From Roseimaritima sp048267365 (GTDB taxonomy: Bacteria > Planctomycetota > Planctomycetia > Pirellulales > Pirellulaceae), in NCBI GenBank assembly GCA_048267365.1, contig JBLWXR010000019.1, positions 1 to 64,000 of the forward strand: a stretch of 64,000 nt of DNA, in the 5' to 3' direction. The position numbers and the translations under genes were made by a program. Shown here piece by piece: positions 8,435 to 17,712 of this stretch (within the stretch, counting starts at the first letter, position 1; each line of letters opens with the position of its first letter). The notes beneath the pieces were generated by a model, which worked only from the letters and a program-made list of their open reading frames with translations, did no database searches and was not told the DNA's origin.

Positions 8435-11400
8435 AATTAACACGACCTTCTTATTTGCTGTTGGCCCTGCTGGCATGGGCCCTGGCGATCGGCAGCCCCG
8501 CTTGCTGTCTCGCTCAAGACCTGACGGGCGAAACGGTTGAACACGGCATTCCGGCTTACAGCGTCCGCCCCTGGCTGCAGGCAGATGCGACGCTGCGAGC
8601 GATCACGTTTGTGGACCCCGACCGCGGCTGGGCGGTGGGCGATCGCGGCGTGATCCTGGCCTCCAACAGTGGCGGCGACCGCTGGGAACCACAGTCCAGC
8701 CCCACCGCCGCCGCCCTGTATGACGTTCAATTTGTCGACGCTCGACGAGGACTTGCCGTCGGCGGCTATTACAGCAGCGATACGCAAACCAGTCGCGGCG
8801 TCGTCCTGATGACCTCCAACGGAGGCCGCAAGTGGCAGCGACTGGATACGGATCTGCCGCTGCTGCGTTCGCTGCGAGTCCAAGCGGATGGCTCGATCCT
8901 GGCGGCCGGAGACTTTTCCACGGTCCACATGACGTCGGTGTTTCTGAGCAATGATGGTGGCCGCACCTGGCTAGCCGCCAACGCGGCCCAGATCGCTCGG
9001 ACCCGCTGCTTGACCGGCCCCGCCGATGGCCCCACCACGGTGCTGGGCTGCGACGGCATCCTGCACCACTTTGCCACCGTGCTGCAACCGGCTACCGCCG
9101 TGGGGGCCGACGCCCAGCTGACCAGCCTGCACGGCGAAGCCCAACACCGGGTCGCCGTGGGCGCCGCCGGCACGCTGTATGTCAGCCACACCGGCGGTCA
9201 GCGTTGGCGAGCCGTTCCACCGATCGGTCCGCCCGCTGCAACCCCCGCTGCAAACGTAGCCAATCCCAATCCCAGCAGCCCCGCCGCAAACCGCATCGAT
9301 TATGCCGCCGCGGCGATCGTCGACGGCGCGGTCTACGCCGTCGGTTCTCCGGGCCACACGATCCGCCGCATCGGGGTCGATGGGGTCCTCCACGATGCCG
9401 TCACGACCACCCACGCGGCCCTGCATGGCATCCACTTCTTTGACAGCCAACGCGGCTGGGCGGTGGGCGCTTTCGGAACCATTTTGGCGACCCGAGATGC
9501 CGGACAAACGTGGCGAGTCCAACGCGGTGGCGACCATCGCGCTGCGATCCTGGTGGTGGGGCAACAAGCCGCCGACGTGCCCTGGTCGGTGGTCGCTCAT
9601 GAATCGCTTGAGCGTGGCCGGCGCGTGGCAGTGGGAACGCTGTGGTCCGCGAAACCACCTTCCAGCGACCCGCTGCAGCCCGATCCGAACACGCTGACCG
9701 CCCAGGTGGCCTGTGGCCTGGGCGGCGGCGAAACCTTTGTTTGGCGGCTGGACTCCGCCACTCAAACCATCGACATCGGCTCCATTCAAAACGCCTTGAA
9801 AACCTACCGGCCGCGGGTGTTGGTGTTAAGCTCCGCGATCGATTCGAATCACCGTCGCAAGTGGATCCAACTGGCCTCGCAAGCCGGCGTCCAGCGGGTC
9901 TTCGAACCGACGGCCAAAGCTTACAGCGAGTGGACGCTGCACAGCCAAGCCTTGTTGCCACGCACCGGGGCGCTGCTGTCGGATTTACAGCGCGATGCCG
10001 CTGCCGTTTTGCAGCTTCGCGACGCAGCGGCGGAAGATCGCTATTTCCGCCGCACCTACGACTCGCTGAATCAGGCGGGACAGTCGATCAACGATCCGCT
10101 TGACGGCTTGATCGCTTCGGGGCCCGACGAAGTCCGCACGATCGACTCCGCCCCCAGCCGACACGCTTTACAAATCTTGCAAGCCCGCGGCGGCGAACCG
10201 CGAATGATCGACCGAATGCTGGCCGATGGCGACCGCAACGGTTCCTTTCTGCTGCGATTCAAATTGACTCTGGAACAAACGCCTGCCGAAAACCGAGTGC
10301 GTCTGGCCCGCCGCGTTCTGCAGGGCTGTCGACATAGCGATCAACCGCATCTGTACCGGCAAAGCCTGCGAGTGATTGTTGAACAACTGCCCGATACGCC
10401 GCTGGGAGCCTGGGCGGCGATCCGCCTGAACGCCGTTCAACACAGCAGCGAATGGCAACAACTCGATCGCGCCACCACCCGGCGAGAACCTCCGACTCTC
10501 AACGCCACCAACCGCGTGCGGCTGTCACCGTTCGCTCAAGACGACGCGGCGACCATTCAACCGGCCGGAGCCGTGGCGGATCTGGTGGTCACCCCCGACT
10601 ACACTCCCGAACACGTCCTGGGCCGGCAAGACGAATTCGCGGGAATCCAGCGGCCGGACCTGGTCTGGGACTTTGATCCGCGAGTCGTCTGGATCCGCAA
10701 CGCCGCCAACCCTCAACTGCACACCCTGCAAGACGGCGCGGGATTAAACGACGGCGCGGGACTCAGCGGCGGCGCGGGTGACGCTGCGACGATGCTTTCG
10801 CCCCTGTCGGCTGCCGGAGGCCAGCGGGGGCACTGGAAACAGGTCTTGGGCAACCCCAGCCTGCAAGCTTGGGGACGCATCCTCTCCCCGGCGTCCGACA
10901 CCGCCCTGGCCGCTCGCCGCACCGGCGAACGCCCGTATCTCGATGGCCGGCTGGACGAAGCCTGCTGGACCACAGCCGCGGCCTGGGTCACGGCCGAAGG
11001 TTACACCGTGCGATTTGCCTACGACGCACAACATTTTTATTGGTCGGCGACCGGCCCCGGCCCCGCTTCGGCCGCCACCGCCAGCTCCGACGCAACTCAG
11101 CGAACCCGCGACGCCCCCCTCAACGACGCCCCGCGGCTGACGCTGAAAATCGATACCAGCGGAGACCTCTCGACAGCGTTTGGTTTGGAAGTGGATCGGC
11201 TGGGCCGCACCCGCGACACCTGCGACGGGTTCAGCGGTTGGCAACCGATGTGGTTTGTCGACACCCAGCAAGCCGATGGTCGCTGGACCGTCGAAGCCGC
11301 CATCCGCCGCAGCGATCTGTCGCCGCTGCCGCCGGTGATCGGCAGCCACTGGAACGTCAGCCTGCAAACCTGGCAACCCAATCAAGACCCCTGGAGTCAA

Positions 11401-11445
11401 CGCCTGCCCAGCAGTGACGACTGGACGGCGGTGCAATTTCATTGA
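8431..11445 (+). CDS. Large exported protein: YCF48/BNR-like repeats plus CBM9-like domain
   Basis: A 1004-aa secreted protein. It starts with a signal peptide (MKLTRPSYLLLALLAWALA, cleavage near CLAQ|D). The N-terminal 330 residues carry photosystem-II-stability (YCF48)/BNR-like propeller repeats, seen as RGWAVGDRGVILASNSGGDRW, NGGRKWQRL, HTGGQRWRA and RGWAVGAFGTILATRDAGQTW. The middle third has no recognised fold. The last 190 residues resemble a CBM9-like domain: PYLDGRLDEACW, then VRFAYDAQHFYWSATG, a pattern common in extracellular planctomycete proteins. The same frame is open upstream to 7726, but ATG 8431 is chosen because it begins the signal peptide and forms an ATGA overlap with crcB. 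The role is unknown; surface glycan binding is inference from the C-terminal domain. Confidence 0.82.
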   Translation: MKLTRPSYLLLALLAWALAIGSPACCLAQDLTGETVEHGIPAYSVRPWLQADATLRAITFVDPDRGWAVGDRGVILASNSGGDRWEPQSSPTAAALYDVQFVDARRGLAVGGYYSSDTQTSRGVVLMTSNGGRKWQRLDTDLPLLRSLRVQADGSILAAGDFSTVHMTSVFLSNDGGRTWLAANAAQIARTRCLTGPADGPTTVLGCDGILHHFATVLQPATAVGADAQLTSLHGEAQHRVAVGAAGTLYVSHTGGQRWRAVPPIGPPAATPAANVANPNPSSPAANRIDYAAAAIVDGAVYAVGSPGHTIRRIGVDGVLHDAVTTTHAALHGIHFFDSQRGWAVGAFGTILATRDAGQTWRVQRGGDHRAAILVVGQQAADVPWSVVAHESLERGRRVAVGTLWSAKPPSSDPLQPDPNTLTAQVACGLGGGETFVWRLDSATQTIDIGSIQNALKTYRPRVLVLSSAIDSNHRRKWIQLASQAGVQRVFEPTAKAYSEWTLHSQALLPRTGALLSDLQRDAAAVLQLRDAAAEDRYFRRTYDSLNQAGQSINDPLDGLIASGPDEVRTIDSAPSRHALQILQARGGEPRMIDRMLADGDRNGSFLLRFKLTLEQTPAENRVRLARRVLQGCRHSDQPHLYRQSLRVIVEQLPDTPLGAWAAIRLNAVQHSSEWQQLDRATTRREPPTLNATNRVRLSPFAQDDAATIQPAGAVADLVVTPDYTPEHVLGRQDEFAGIQRPDLVWDFDPRVVWIRNAANPQLHTLQDGAGLNDGAGLSGGAGDAATMLSPLSAAGGQRGHWKQVLGNPSLQAWGRILSPASDTALAARRTGERPYLDGRLDEACWTTAAAWVTAEGYTVRFAYDAQHFYWSATGPGPASAATASSDATQRTRDAPLNDAPRLTLKIDTSGDLSTAFGLEVDRLGRTRDTCDGFSGWQPMWFVDTQQADGRWTVEAAIRRSDLSPLPPVIGSHWNVSLQTWQPNQDPWSQRLPSSDDWTAVQFH

Positions 11446-12024
11446 TGCGAGAGACCGCTGACGTAGCAGCAACGCACGTTCCCCGGGCCGGAGAGCCCGA
11501 CCCTCCCGCAAGCGGGAGAGTGAAAACCTTGGCGACCAACTCTCACAACTAATCAATCGCACGTCCCGGGAGGCGGGTGAAATGAGTTTGTATTGCACTC
11601 TCGCACAACTCAATCGGCATTCAACGCGGCACCACAGCCTGCAGTTCTAAAATTTCCAGGGCAACCGTTTCCATGATTTCGGCCAGCTCGTTGAATTGGC
11701 TAACCAACGGCCAATCCACCTTGGACGACGCGAATCCGTACGTGAATCCGTGCTAGCAGAGCGAACTCGGTTTGGTAGGCGGCTTCAATGCGCTGGCGAT
11801 AAAAGCATAGCGACGGGTCGTCGGAGTTTGTGGAGGCGGCGTTGATGGATCCGTACCGTGTGCGCGAGAACGAGTGGGAGCGGGGGCCTGGCAGTCGACG
11901 GCTGGATTGTAGGGGCACAAGGCTGGCATTGCGTTAGCGAATTTCTCTTGCTTGTTCCAGCCGTTTCTACGATGCTTACCCCTCCCGCTCCCGTTTCGAC
12001 CGATCGTTGTGCATGGAGGCACCG
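11446..12024. other. 579-bp gap with a possible frameshifted gene remnant
   Basis: No intact gene is supported. Near 11490-11520 a degenerate palindrome (CCTCCCGCAAGCGGGAG) is seen. On the minus strand from 11918, one frame reads DDPSLCFYRQRIEAAYQTEF until it breaks near 11760. Another frame then reads LVSQFNELAEIMETVALEIL and stops at 11621. The two halves are separated by a duplicated ACGGATTC. This looks like a helical protein broken by a frameshift, but I do not recognise the family. Confidence 0.35.
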
Positions 12025-12927
12025 ATGTTTAGCCCTCAATCCCCCCTCAATTGTTTGCCCGCTTTCGCCCGCGCCACTGTGCTGGTGGGCCTGTTTTTTA
12101 TGTTCCCGCTGTCGGCCGTTTTGGCCGCCGACGCCGAACAGGTGGTGATGCGGTACAAGCTGACGCCGGGCGAAGAAATTCGCTTTCAAGTAGAACATCT
12201 GGCCAACACTAAAACTCGCCTGGACAGCACCGATATCGCCTCCAGCGTCCGCACGGTCAGCACCAAGGTGTGGCGAGTCACGGACGTGAACGCCGAAGGG
12301 GAGATGACCTTTGAGCACTTCATCGAATCGGTAGAAATGAGCCAGCAAAATGGCGATGCCGAAGAAATCCTCTGGAACAGCGAAAGCGGCGAAGAACCGC
12401 CCCGCGCCTTCCGCTCGATCGCCGACCAACTGGGAAAAGTCATCGCCACGATTCGTATCAACGACCAAGGTCAGGAACGCGAACGGCTGGACGACAAAGG
12501 CACCAAGACCGACCTGGGCATGGGCGGCATCACGATCCCGTTGCCCGAAGGCCCCGTCAAAATTGGCGGTCAATGGTCGGTGCCGCGGCAAATCCGCGTC
12601 CGTACCGAAGACGGCGAAGTGAAATTGATCAAAGTCCGCGAACTCTACACCCTGGAAAAACTGTCCGCCGGCGTGGCTACTATGTCCGTCCGCAGCGAAC
12701 CGCTGACCCCCATCAGCACTCCCAAAATCAAGTCGCAAGTCGTACAGCAACTGAGCAACGGAACCGTCCGCTTTGACGTCGACGCCGGCCGCACGCTCAG
12801 CAAACAACTGGACTGGGACGAAACCGTCGTCGGCTTTGACGGCGCCGACAGCATGATGGAATATCGCGCTCGCCTGACCGAAACCATGGTGGACAACCCA
12901 CCCACCCGGACCGCGAAACGCCCCTAG
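12025..12927 (+). CDS. Exported protein of unknown function
   Basis: A 300-aa protein starting at ATG 12025, chosen because GGAGG lies 5 bp upstream. The frame is open to a TTG at 12007, which is less likely. The N-terminus is a signal peptide (LVGLFFMFPLSAVLA|ADAEQ). The mature part is a beta-rich single domain: RYKLTPGEEIRFQVEHLA, SVRTVSTKVWRVTDVNAEGE, IPLPEGPVKIGGQWSVP and LDWDETVVGFDGADSMMEY. The pattern of testing the sequence against a fixed scale of Gly/Asp turns resembles exported planctomycete proteins of the DUF6263 kind, but I am not certain. It is presumably periplasmic. There is no obvious operon partner. Confidence 0.72.
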   Translation: MFSPQSPLNCLPAFARATVLVGLFFMFPLSAVLAADAEQVVMRYKLTPGEEIRFQVEHLANTKTRLDSTDIASSVRTVSTKVWRVTDVNAEGEMTFEHFIESVEMSQQNGDAEEILWNSESGEEPPRAFRSIADQLGKVIATIRINDQGQERERLDDKGTKTDLGMGGITIPLPEGPVKIGGQWSVPRQIRVRTEDGEVKLIKVRELYTLEKLSAGVATMSVRSEPLTPISTPKIKSQVVQQLSNGTVRFDVDAGRTLSKQLDWDETVVGFDGADSMMEYRARLTETMVDNPPTRTAKRP

Positions 12928-12928
12928 T

Positions 12929-13020
12929 CGTGCGACGAATTGCCAAAGGAAGCATGAGAATTGCAAAATGTAAAATGCGAGACAGTCGCAGCCATTTTGC
13001 AATTTTCTTTTTCCAATTTA
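12929..13020. repeat. MITE-like dispersed palindromic repeat, copy A
   Basis: The core is a perfect 11-bp inverted repeat, ATTGCAAAATG at 12960-12970 and CATTTTGCAAT at 12993-13003, with a 22-nt loop. The flank GTGCGACGAATTGCCAA and the tail (TTTTCTTTTTCCAATTTA) are shared, with changes, by copy B at 17627-17712. Both copies sit beyond the 3' end of a gene and end in an A/T-rich tail. No ORF is present. This suggests a non-autonomous palindromic element. Confidence 0.6.
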
Positions 13021-13071
13021 ACTTTTGCAGTCCTTCCAGCCACAAATAAGCAGGGACCTGGGCAGGCTATC

Positions 13072-13100
13072 GTCCAAAATCTGGCAACTTCGGCTACGTG
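13072..13100 (-). repeat. Inverted copy of the CACGTAGCCGAA repeat
   Basis: On the minus strand this stretch reads CACGTAGCCGAAGTTGCCAG followed by ATTTTGGAC. It matches, with a few changes, the plus-strand copy at 45066-45093 and a fragment at 5883-5913. It lies in the gap between the MITE-like repeat and the secretin-N gene, where no gene is visible. Confidence 0.5.
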
Positions 13101-13268
13101 CAGACAGGGCTGGGCGAGATGGGATGAAACATTGACTTTTCCGTATACTGCAATAAGCTGAAAGGCCCCACCTAAGAGACACTTGCGGCGTTGATCCCCT
13201 CCTTCACGCCGACTGTCTCTTGTTTTCATCCTGCCACATCCTCCATTCCTCTGGGATGGTCCTCTTCT

Positions 13269-15881
13269 ATGTACGCATTTCACACCCCGCGGTGCCGCTC
13301 CTCCCTGGTCCTGCAGGCGACGTGCCTGTGGGGGGTCCTGGGCGTTGCCTCTCTGGTCACCGCTCAGACACCGCCCCCGGAAACTCCCGCCGCCGCTATC
13401 GCTGAAGCCCCTGCTCCGGCAGCGACTCCCGCGACCACCGCCCCAGCCCCAGCCGATCCAGCAGACGCAGCCGATCCAGCGGACGCAGCCGACTCTGGTC
13501 TGGTGCGGTTCTCATTCAACGGCGCGCCCTGGCGAGACGTCGTGCAATGGATCGCCGACGAAGCCGAGTTGGCTTTGCACGTCGGGTCTCTGCCGCCGGG
13601 AAGTTTCACCTATGTGGATCCCGACGCCTTCACCTTCGAACAGGCCATCGACCGCATCAACCTGTTCCTGCTGGCGGAAAACTTCACGCTCGTCCGCAGC
13701 GGCAAGTTGCTGTCGGTGATCGACCTGGGCGACCAACGCAGCGTGCAACAACTGGAAGTGCTGGCCCAACTGGTGACACCCGACGACTTGGCACAGGCGC
13801 AGTCGCACGACGTGGTCAAGTGCATCTTTCCCCTGGGCGAAATCCAAGCCGATGAAGCTGTCGCGGAACTGTCGGCGCTGAACCTGATGACGACGCCCTC
13901 GGTGCTGTCCAAAACGAATCAACTGATCATCACCGATACAGTGGCCAAACTGCGCAGCGTGAAAGCCATCTTGGCCGCTTTCCAGCCGCTGCAGATGGAC
14001 AACGGGACGGTGGTCAAAAGCTTTGCCCTGCAACACGTCCATGCAGAAGACGTCCTGCTGGTGGCGCGGCCGCACTTGGGCTTGGCTACCGGCGAAATGA
14101 TTGGCATCGACGTCAGTCTGTCGGCTGACCTGCAGGGCCAACACATCTATGTCACGGGCATCGAAGACAAAGTCAAATTGATCGAAGGCCTGATCACGGC
14201 GATCGATCAACCGCAAGCCTCACAGGCCACCGACGAAGGCGGATTGCAGCTTCGCTCGCACACGGTGGAAGGCGGCAATTTGGACACGGTCTACAACGTC
14301 CTGCAAACCCTGTTGGCGGACAAAAACGTGCGGCTCTCGATGGACTCCGCCGCCGGCACCGTGGTCGCGCTGGCTTCCCCGTCAGTGCACAGCGAAATCG
14401 CCGAAACGGTTGCCCAGTTGCGCGCCTCCGACGCCGCCTTTGAAGTCATCCCGCTGAAGACGATCGACCCGTATTTTGCCATCCGTTTGCTGGAACAGAT
14501 GCTCGACCTGCCCGACCCGCTGGAAGAACCTCAGCCGGGTGACGACGCCGCACCCAAGATCGACGCGGACCCAGACAACATGCGATTGTTCGTGCGCGCC
14601 AAGCCGCATCAAATCGAACAAATCAAAACCATCATCGCTGGGCTGGAATTAAATGGAGCGGTCGATGGCAGCGAGGGCATGCGGATCCTGCCGATGCAAG
14701 GCCCGCAAACCGTCCAGCTGTTGGAGACGGCTGCCAAGTTCTGGCGAGCCGCTCATCCGATCGTGCTGTATCCCTCGCTCGACAACTCCGCATCGCAGGC
14801 CAGCGAACGCGTCGTCAACGGCCAGCCGGAATCCTCTGCGGATGCGAGCTCGCCGGCATCCGCACAAGCTCTGGCCGACTCCACCGCACCGCCGCGTTGG
14901 TTAACCGAAAACGCCAGCCCGCAAGCACCACCGATTCGTTGCCAGGTGACTCCCCGAGGTCTGCTGCTGCAGTCCGACGACCCCCAGGCCCTCGACCGCT
15001 TTGAGGAACACCTGCGGGCGATCGCCGGTCCGGTCGACGCGCTGCCTTCGCCGCCGGTCGTGTTCTACTTAAAACATACCAAACCCGACGATGCCCTGCG
15101 GATGCTGGGCGAATTGCTCGATGGCAGCGCTGCGGCCCACCCGCATGCCGGCGGCGCATTGGTCAAAGGCTTGGTCGGCTCCGGCGGCTTCCTCAGCAGC
15201 ATGGTCACGTCCAACGAAGGTACCACGACGATGATGTCGGGCGCGATCACCATCGTCGCCGACTCGCGTCTCAACCGCTTGATCGCGCAGGGCACCACGG
15301 CGGATATCGAACAGATCCAGGGCTACCTGCAGATCATCGACAAAGACAGCAGCCTAACCTCGATCGAAACCTACGGCACCACGCACGTCATCGAATTGCT
15401 GAACACGCGGGCCAGCGATGTCGCCGAAGCGATTCGCGAAGCCTACCCCGGCCGCATCGCCGGAGAAGACGGTTTGGCGAAACTTGGCAAGAGCGGAGAT
15501 CCCAAAGCGGCCGCGCAAGCCGCCGCGGTGGCCGCCGCCCTCGCGCAGAGCAAAGGCAATGCGTCTCAAGAAGGCCTGAAACTGCTCGGCCAATCCTCCA
15601 ACAACCAAGAACCGAAGATCAGCGTCGCCGTACACGAACCCAGTAACTCGCTGATCGTGACCGCTCCGCAACAACTGTTCGAAGAAGTCGAAGCCTTGGT
15701 GCAGCGACTGGACGCCCGCGGCGAGCAGGCGGTGGAAGTCGTCTCGGCGATGAACAGCGCGGCGTTCGAAGCCGTTCAGCAAGTGTTGTTGGGCGAACCC
15801 CCTTCCGCCCGCCCGACCTCCTCGCGTACCTCCTCATCCTCCCGCGCCTCGACGCGTTCACGCAGCACCGGCAACCGATAG
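13269..15881 (+). CDS. Secretin N-domain-repeat protein lacking a secretin channel
   Basis: An 870-aa exported protein starting at ATG 13269, where a signal peptide begins (MYAFHTPRC... GVASLVTA|QTPPPE). The frame is open further upstream from a TTG. After a long Ala/Pro/Asp linker, several repeats resemble the N0/N1 (NolW-like) domains of type II/III secretins: VQWIADEAELALHVG, FPLGEIQADEAVAELSALN, FALQHVHAEDVLLVARPHLG, HTKPDDALRMLGELLD and THVIELLNTRASDVAEAIRE. The C-terminal beta-barrel (secretin) domain is missing and the protein ends in a Ser/Arg/Thr tail. The gene is followed after 9 bp by the EF-hand/P-domain gene. Family assignment is moderate; a scaffold or periplasmic ring partner is inference. 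Confidence 0.78.
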   Translation: MYAFHTPRCRSSLVLQATCLWGVLGVASLVTAQTPPPETPAAAIAEAPAPAATPATTAPAPADPADAADPADAADSGLVRFSFNGAPWRDVVQWIADEAELALHVGSLPPGSFTYVDPDAFTFEQAIDRINLFLLAENFTLVRSGKLLSVIDLGDQRSVQQLEVLAQLVTPDDLAQAQSHDVVKCIFPLGEIQADEAVAELSALNLMTTPSVLSKTNQLIITDTVAKLRSVKAILAAFQPLQMDNGTVVKSFALQHVHAEDVLLVARPHLGLATGEMIGIDVSLSADLQGQHIYVTGIEDKVKLIEGLITAIDQPQASQATDEGGLQLRSHTVEGGNLDTVYNVLQTLLADKNVRLSMDSAAGTVVALASPSVHSEIAETVAQLRASDAAFEVIPLKTIDPYFAIRLLEQMLDLPDPLEEPQPGDDAAPKIDADPDNMRLFVRAKPHQIEQIKTIIAGLELNGAVDGSEGMRILPMQGPQTVQLLETAAKFWRAAHPIVLYPSLDNSASQASERVVNGQPESSADASSPASAQALADSTAPPRWLTENASPQAPPIRCQVTPRGLLLQSDDPQALDRFEEHLRAIAGPVDALPSPPVVFYLKHTKPDDALRMLGELLDGSAAAHPHAGGALVKGLVGSGGFLSSMVTSNEGTTTMMSGAITIVADSRLNRLIAQGTTADIEQIQGYLQIIDKDSSLTSIETYGTTHVIELLNTRASDVAEAIREAYPGRIAGEDGLAKLGKSGDPKAAAQAAAVAAALAQSKGNASQEGLKLLGQSSNNQEPKISVAVHEPSNSLIVTAPQQLFEEVEALVQRLDARGEQAVEVVSAMNSAAFEAVQQVLLGEPPSARPTSSRTSSSSRASTRSRSTGNR

Positions 15882-15890
15882 GATTCCGCA

Positions 15891-17567
15891 ATGCCCCCCT
15901 GCCCACCAAGTCATTGCCCACCAAGTGATTGCTTAGTGATTCGTCGCGTCCTTGGAGTCAGCGGCGTCCGCGCGCTGGCCCGTAGCGCGGTGGTGCTGGC
16001 CACCGTGGCGCTGGCATCCGCGGCGGCCGCTCAATCGGGTCTGCGGGAATCGCTGGAACGGCTGGACCGGAATGCAAACGGCACGATTGAACCCGAAGAG
16101 ATCACTCCGCTTTCGCGGCCCTATCTGGAACGCATCGCGGACGCAAAAAAGCTCTCCCTGACGCGTCCCAATTCGGTAGAACAATGGCAGGAAGCCGCTC
16201 GCCTGTACTACGCGCTGAACAACGGCGTCTCCGGCCGCCGCGTGGTTCCCGAACTGGATTCGAGCGTCAAGTCGTTTGGTCCCGATCCCGGTCGCCCGTT
16301 GGTGCCCGAGTTCGGCTTGGCAGAAGTCAAATACCCATATACGCAAGCGGATTTGGACGAAGCGGACGAAACCCTGCGGCGCAGCGACCGTAATCGAGAC
16401 GGCTACATCGATCGCGAGGAAGCTCGCCGCGCCAAATGGACTCACCGCGATCCCTTTTCCGAAGACTATAACGGCGACAATCGACTAAGCCGCCTGGAAC
16501 TGGGGCAGCGTTATGCTCGCCGTCGGTTGCTGGACGATGCCGCCGATGAACTGGTGCAGAAACGGCGGCGGACGGGCAGCGAGGTGCGGCCTGCACAAAC
16601 CAACCGCGCAGAAGATGACCGCTGGTGGCGCAGCAGCGGCAACCGGTTCGTGTTGACCGCCATGGTGCTGGGACGGTTTGACACAAATCGCAACGGACGT
16701 TTGGAAGCCAACGAAACGCTAGAGCTGGGCGTCCCGGTGGCCCGCATCGACACCGATCGCGATGGTGTCCTGTCGCGCGACGAATTGCACGCTTTCCTGA
16801 CCGATATGCAAGCCGCTGCTGGTGAAGCTGCCGAAGGCTTGCCCGATTGGTTCTTCGAACGCGACATCAATCAAGACAAACAGATCGCGATGTCCGAGTT
16901 TGCCACCGTCTGGACCGCCGAAAAGGTTGAAGAATTCACACGGCTGGACCGCAACGGCGACGGCTTGTTAACCGCCAACGAAGCCCTGCTGTCCAACGCC
17001 ATCGCTGGCGGTACCTATCGAAATGACAACGCCGAAGTCCTACCCCCCAGGCGGACAATCATCTCCGAAATTGTCGTCGACGAAGACTTCCGCATCGCCG
17101 ATCTAAACGTGCAGTTGTCGATCACCCATTCACATGTCTCCATGCTGGATGCCTTTCTGCTGGGACCGGATGGTCAACGGATCGAATTATTTACCAATGT
17201 CGGTGGCACCGATGATCACTTCGACCAAACGATTTTTGACGATCAAGCCACTCATGCGATCACCCGCGGCCGAGCCCCCTACCGGGGGTCGTTTGTCCCC
17301 GAAGCCCGACTGAAAAACCAGCCCAGTTTGACGCACCTGAACGGCCAAAGCATCCAAGGCGTTTGGCAGTTGATCATCAGCGGTACCCGCAACGAACGGT
17401 TTGGCATGCTGCACTCGTGGGCGCTGATCGCCAAACCGCTGGAAGCCTACGAGTCCGAGCTGGCGGAAAACCCCGCTCCGGAATCCCCCACGTCAGCAGT
17501 CAGCGTTACGGTAAAATCGCCCACCGAAAACCCCACCGCAGAAAACCCGCCAGCCGATGCGGGCTAA
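15891..17567 (+). CDS. EF-hand repeat and proprotein-convertase P-domain protein
   Basis: A 558-aa exported protein, 9 bp behind the secretin-N gene. The signal peptide lies after an unusual Cys/Pro-rich start and ends near ALASAAAA|QSG; a GTG 15 codons in is an alternative start. Calcium-type EF-hand loops are dispersed through residues 50-370: DRNANGTIEPEE, DRNRDGYIDREE, DYNGDNRLSRLE, DTNRNGRLEANE, DTDRDGVLSRDE, DINQDKQIAMSE and DRNGDGLLTANE. The last 150 residues form a proprotein-convertase P domain (ISEIVVDEDFRIADLNVQLS, SMLDAFLLGPDG, GVWQLIISGTRNERFGMLHS). There is no protease domain. Calcium binding is strongly implied by the loops; the biological role is unknown, but co-transcription with the secretin-N protein suggests a shared envelope function. 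Confidence 0.85.
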   Translation: MPPCPPSHCPPSDCLVIRRVLGVSGVRALARSAVVLATVALASAAAAQSGLRESLERLDRNANGTIEPEEITPLSRPYLERIADAKKLSLTRPNSVEQWQEAARLYYALNNGVSGRRVVPELDSSVKSFGPDPGRPLVPEFGLAEVKYPYTQADLDEADETLRRSDRNRDGYIDREEARRAKWTHRDPFSEDYNGDNRLSRLELGQRYARRRLLDDAADELVQKRRRTGSEVRPAQTNRAEDDRWWRSSGNRFVLTAMVLGRFDTNRNGRLEANETLELGVPVARIDTDRDGVLSRDELHAFLTDMQAAAGEAAEGLPDWFFERDINQDKQIAMSEFATVWTAEKVEEFTRLDRNGDGLLTANEALLSNAIAGGTYRNDNAEVLPPRRTIISEIVVDEDFRIADLNVQLSITHSHVSMLDAFLLGPDGQRIELFTNVGGTDDHFDQTIFDDQATHAITRGRAPYRGSFVPEARLKNQPSLTHLNGQSIQGVWQLIISGTRNERFGMLHSWALIAKPLEAYESELAENPAPESPTSAVSVTVKSPTENPTAENPPADAG

Positions 17568-17626
17568 CCGTAGCCTGCTGAAAAGGCTTCTCCTGCGTGG
17601 CTTACGCAACACCTGCTTTGATTAGC

Positions 17627-17712
17627 GTGCGAGGAATTGCCAAGTGAAGAGTGAGAACGGCAAACTGCTTGGCAGTTGCAGCCATGTTGCACTTTTCATT
17701 TTTTCGTTCAGC
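17627..17712. repeat. MITE-like dispersed palindromic repeat, copy B
   Basis: This copy aligns with 12929-13020: GTGCGAGGAATTGCCAAGTG at the left, GCAGTTGCAGCCATGTTGCA in the centre and a T-rich right part (TTTTCATTTTTTCGTTCA). The palindrome is more decayed than in copy A. It sits between two convergent genes and overlaps the last few bases of amn. Confidence 0.55.

Noticed and set aside
11785..13002. 405-codon minus-strand frame over the exported 300-aa gene
   Set aside because: It is antisense to a gene with an SD and signal peptide, and its His/Phe/Gly/Val-rich sequence is typical of antisense frames in high-GC DNA.
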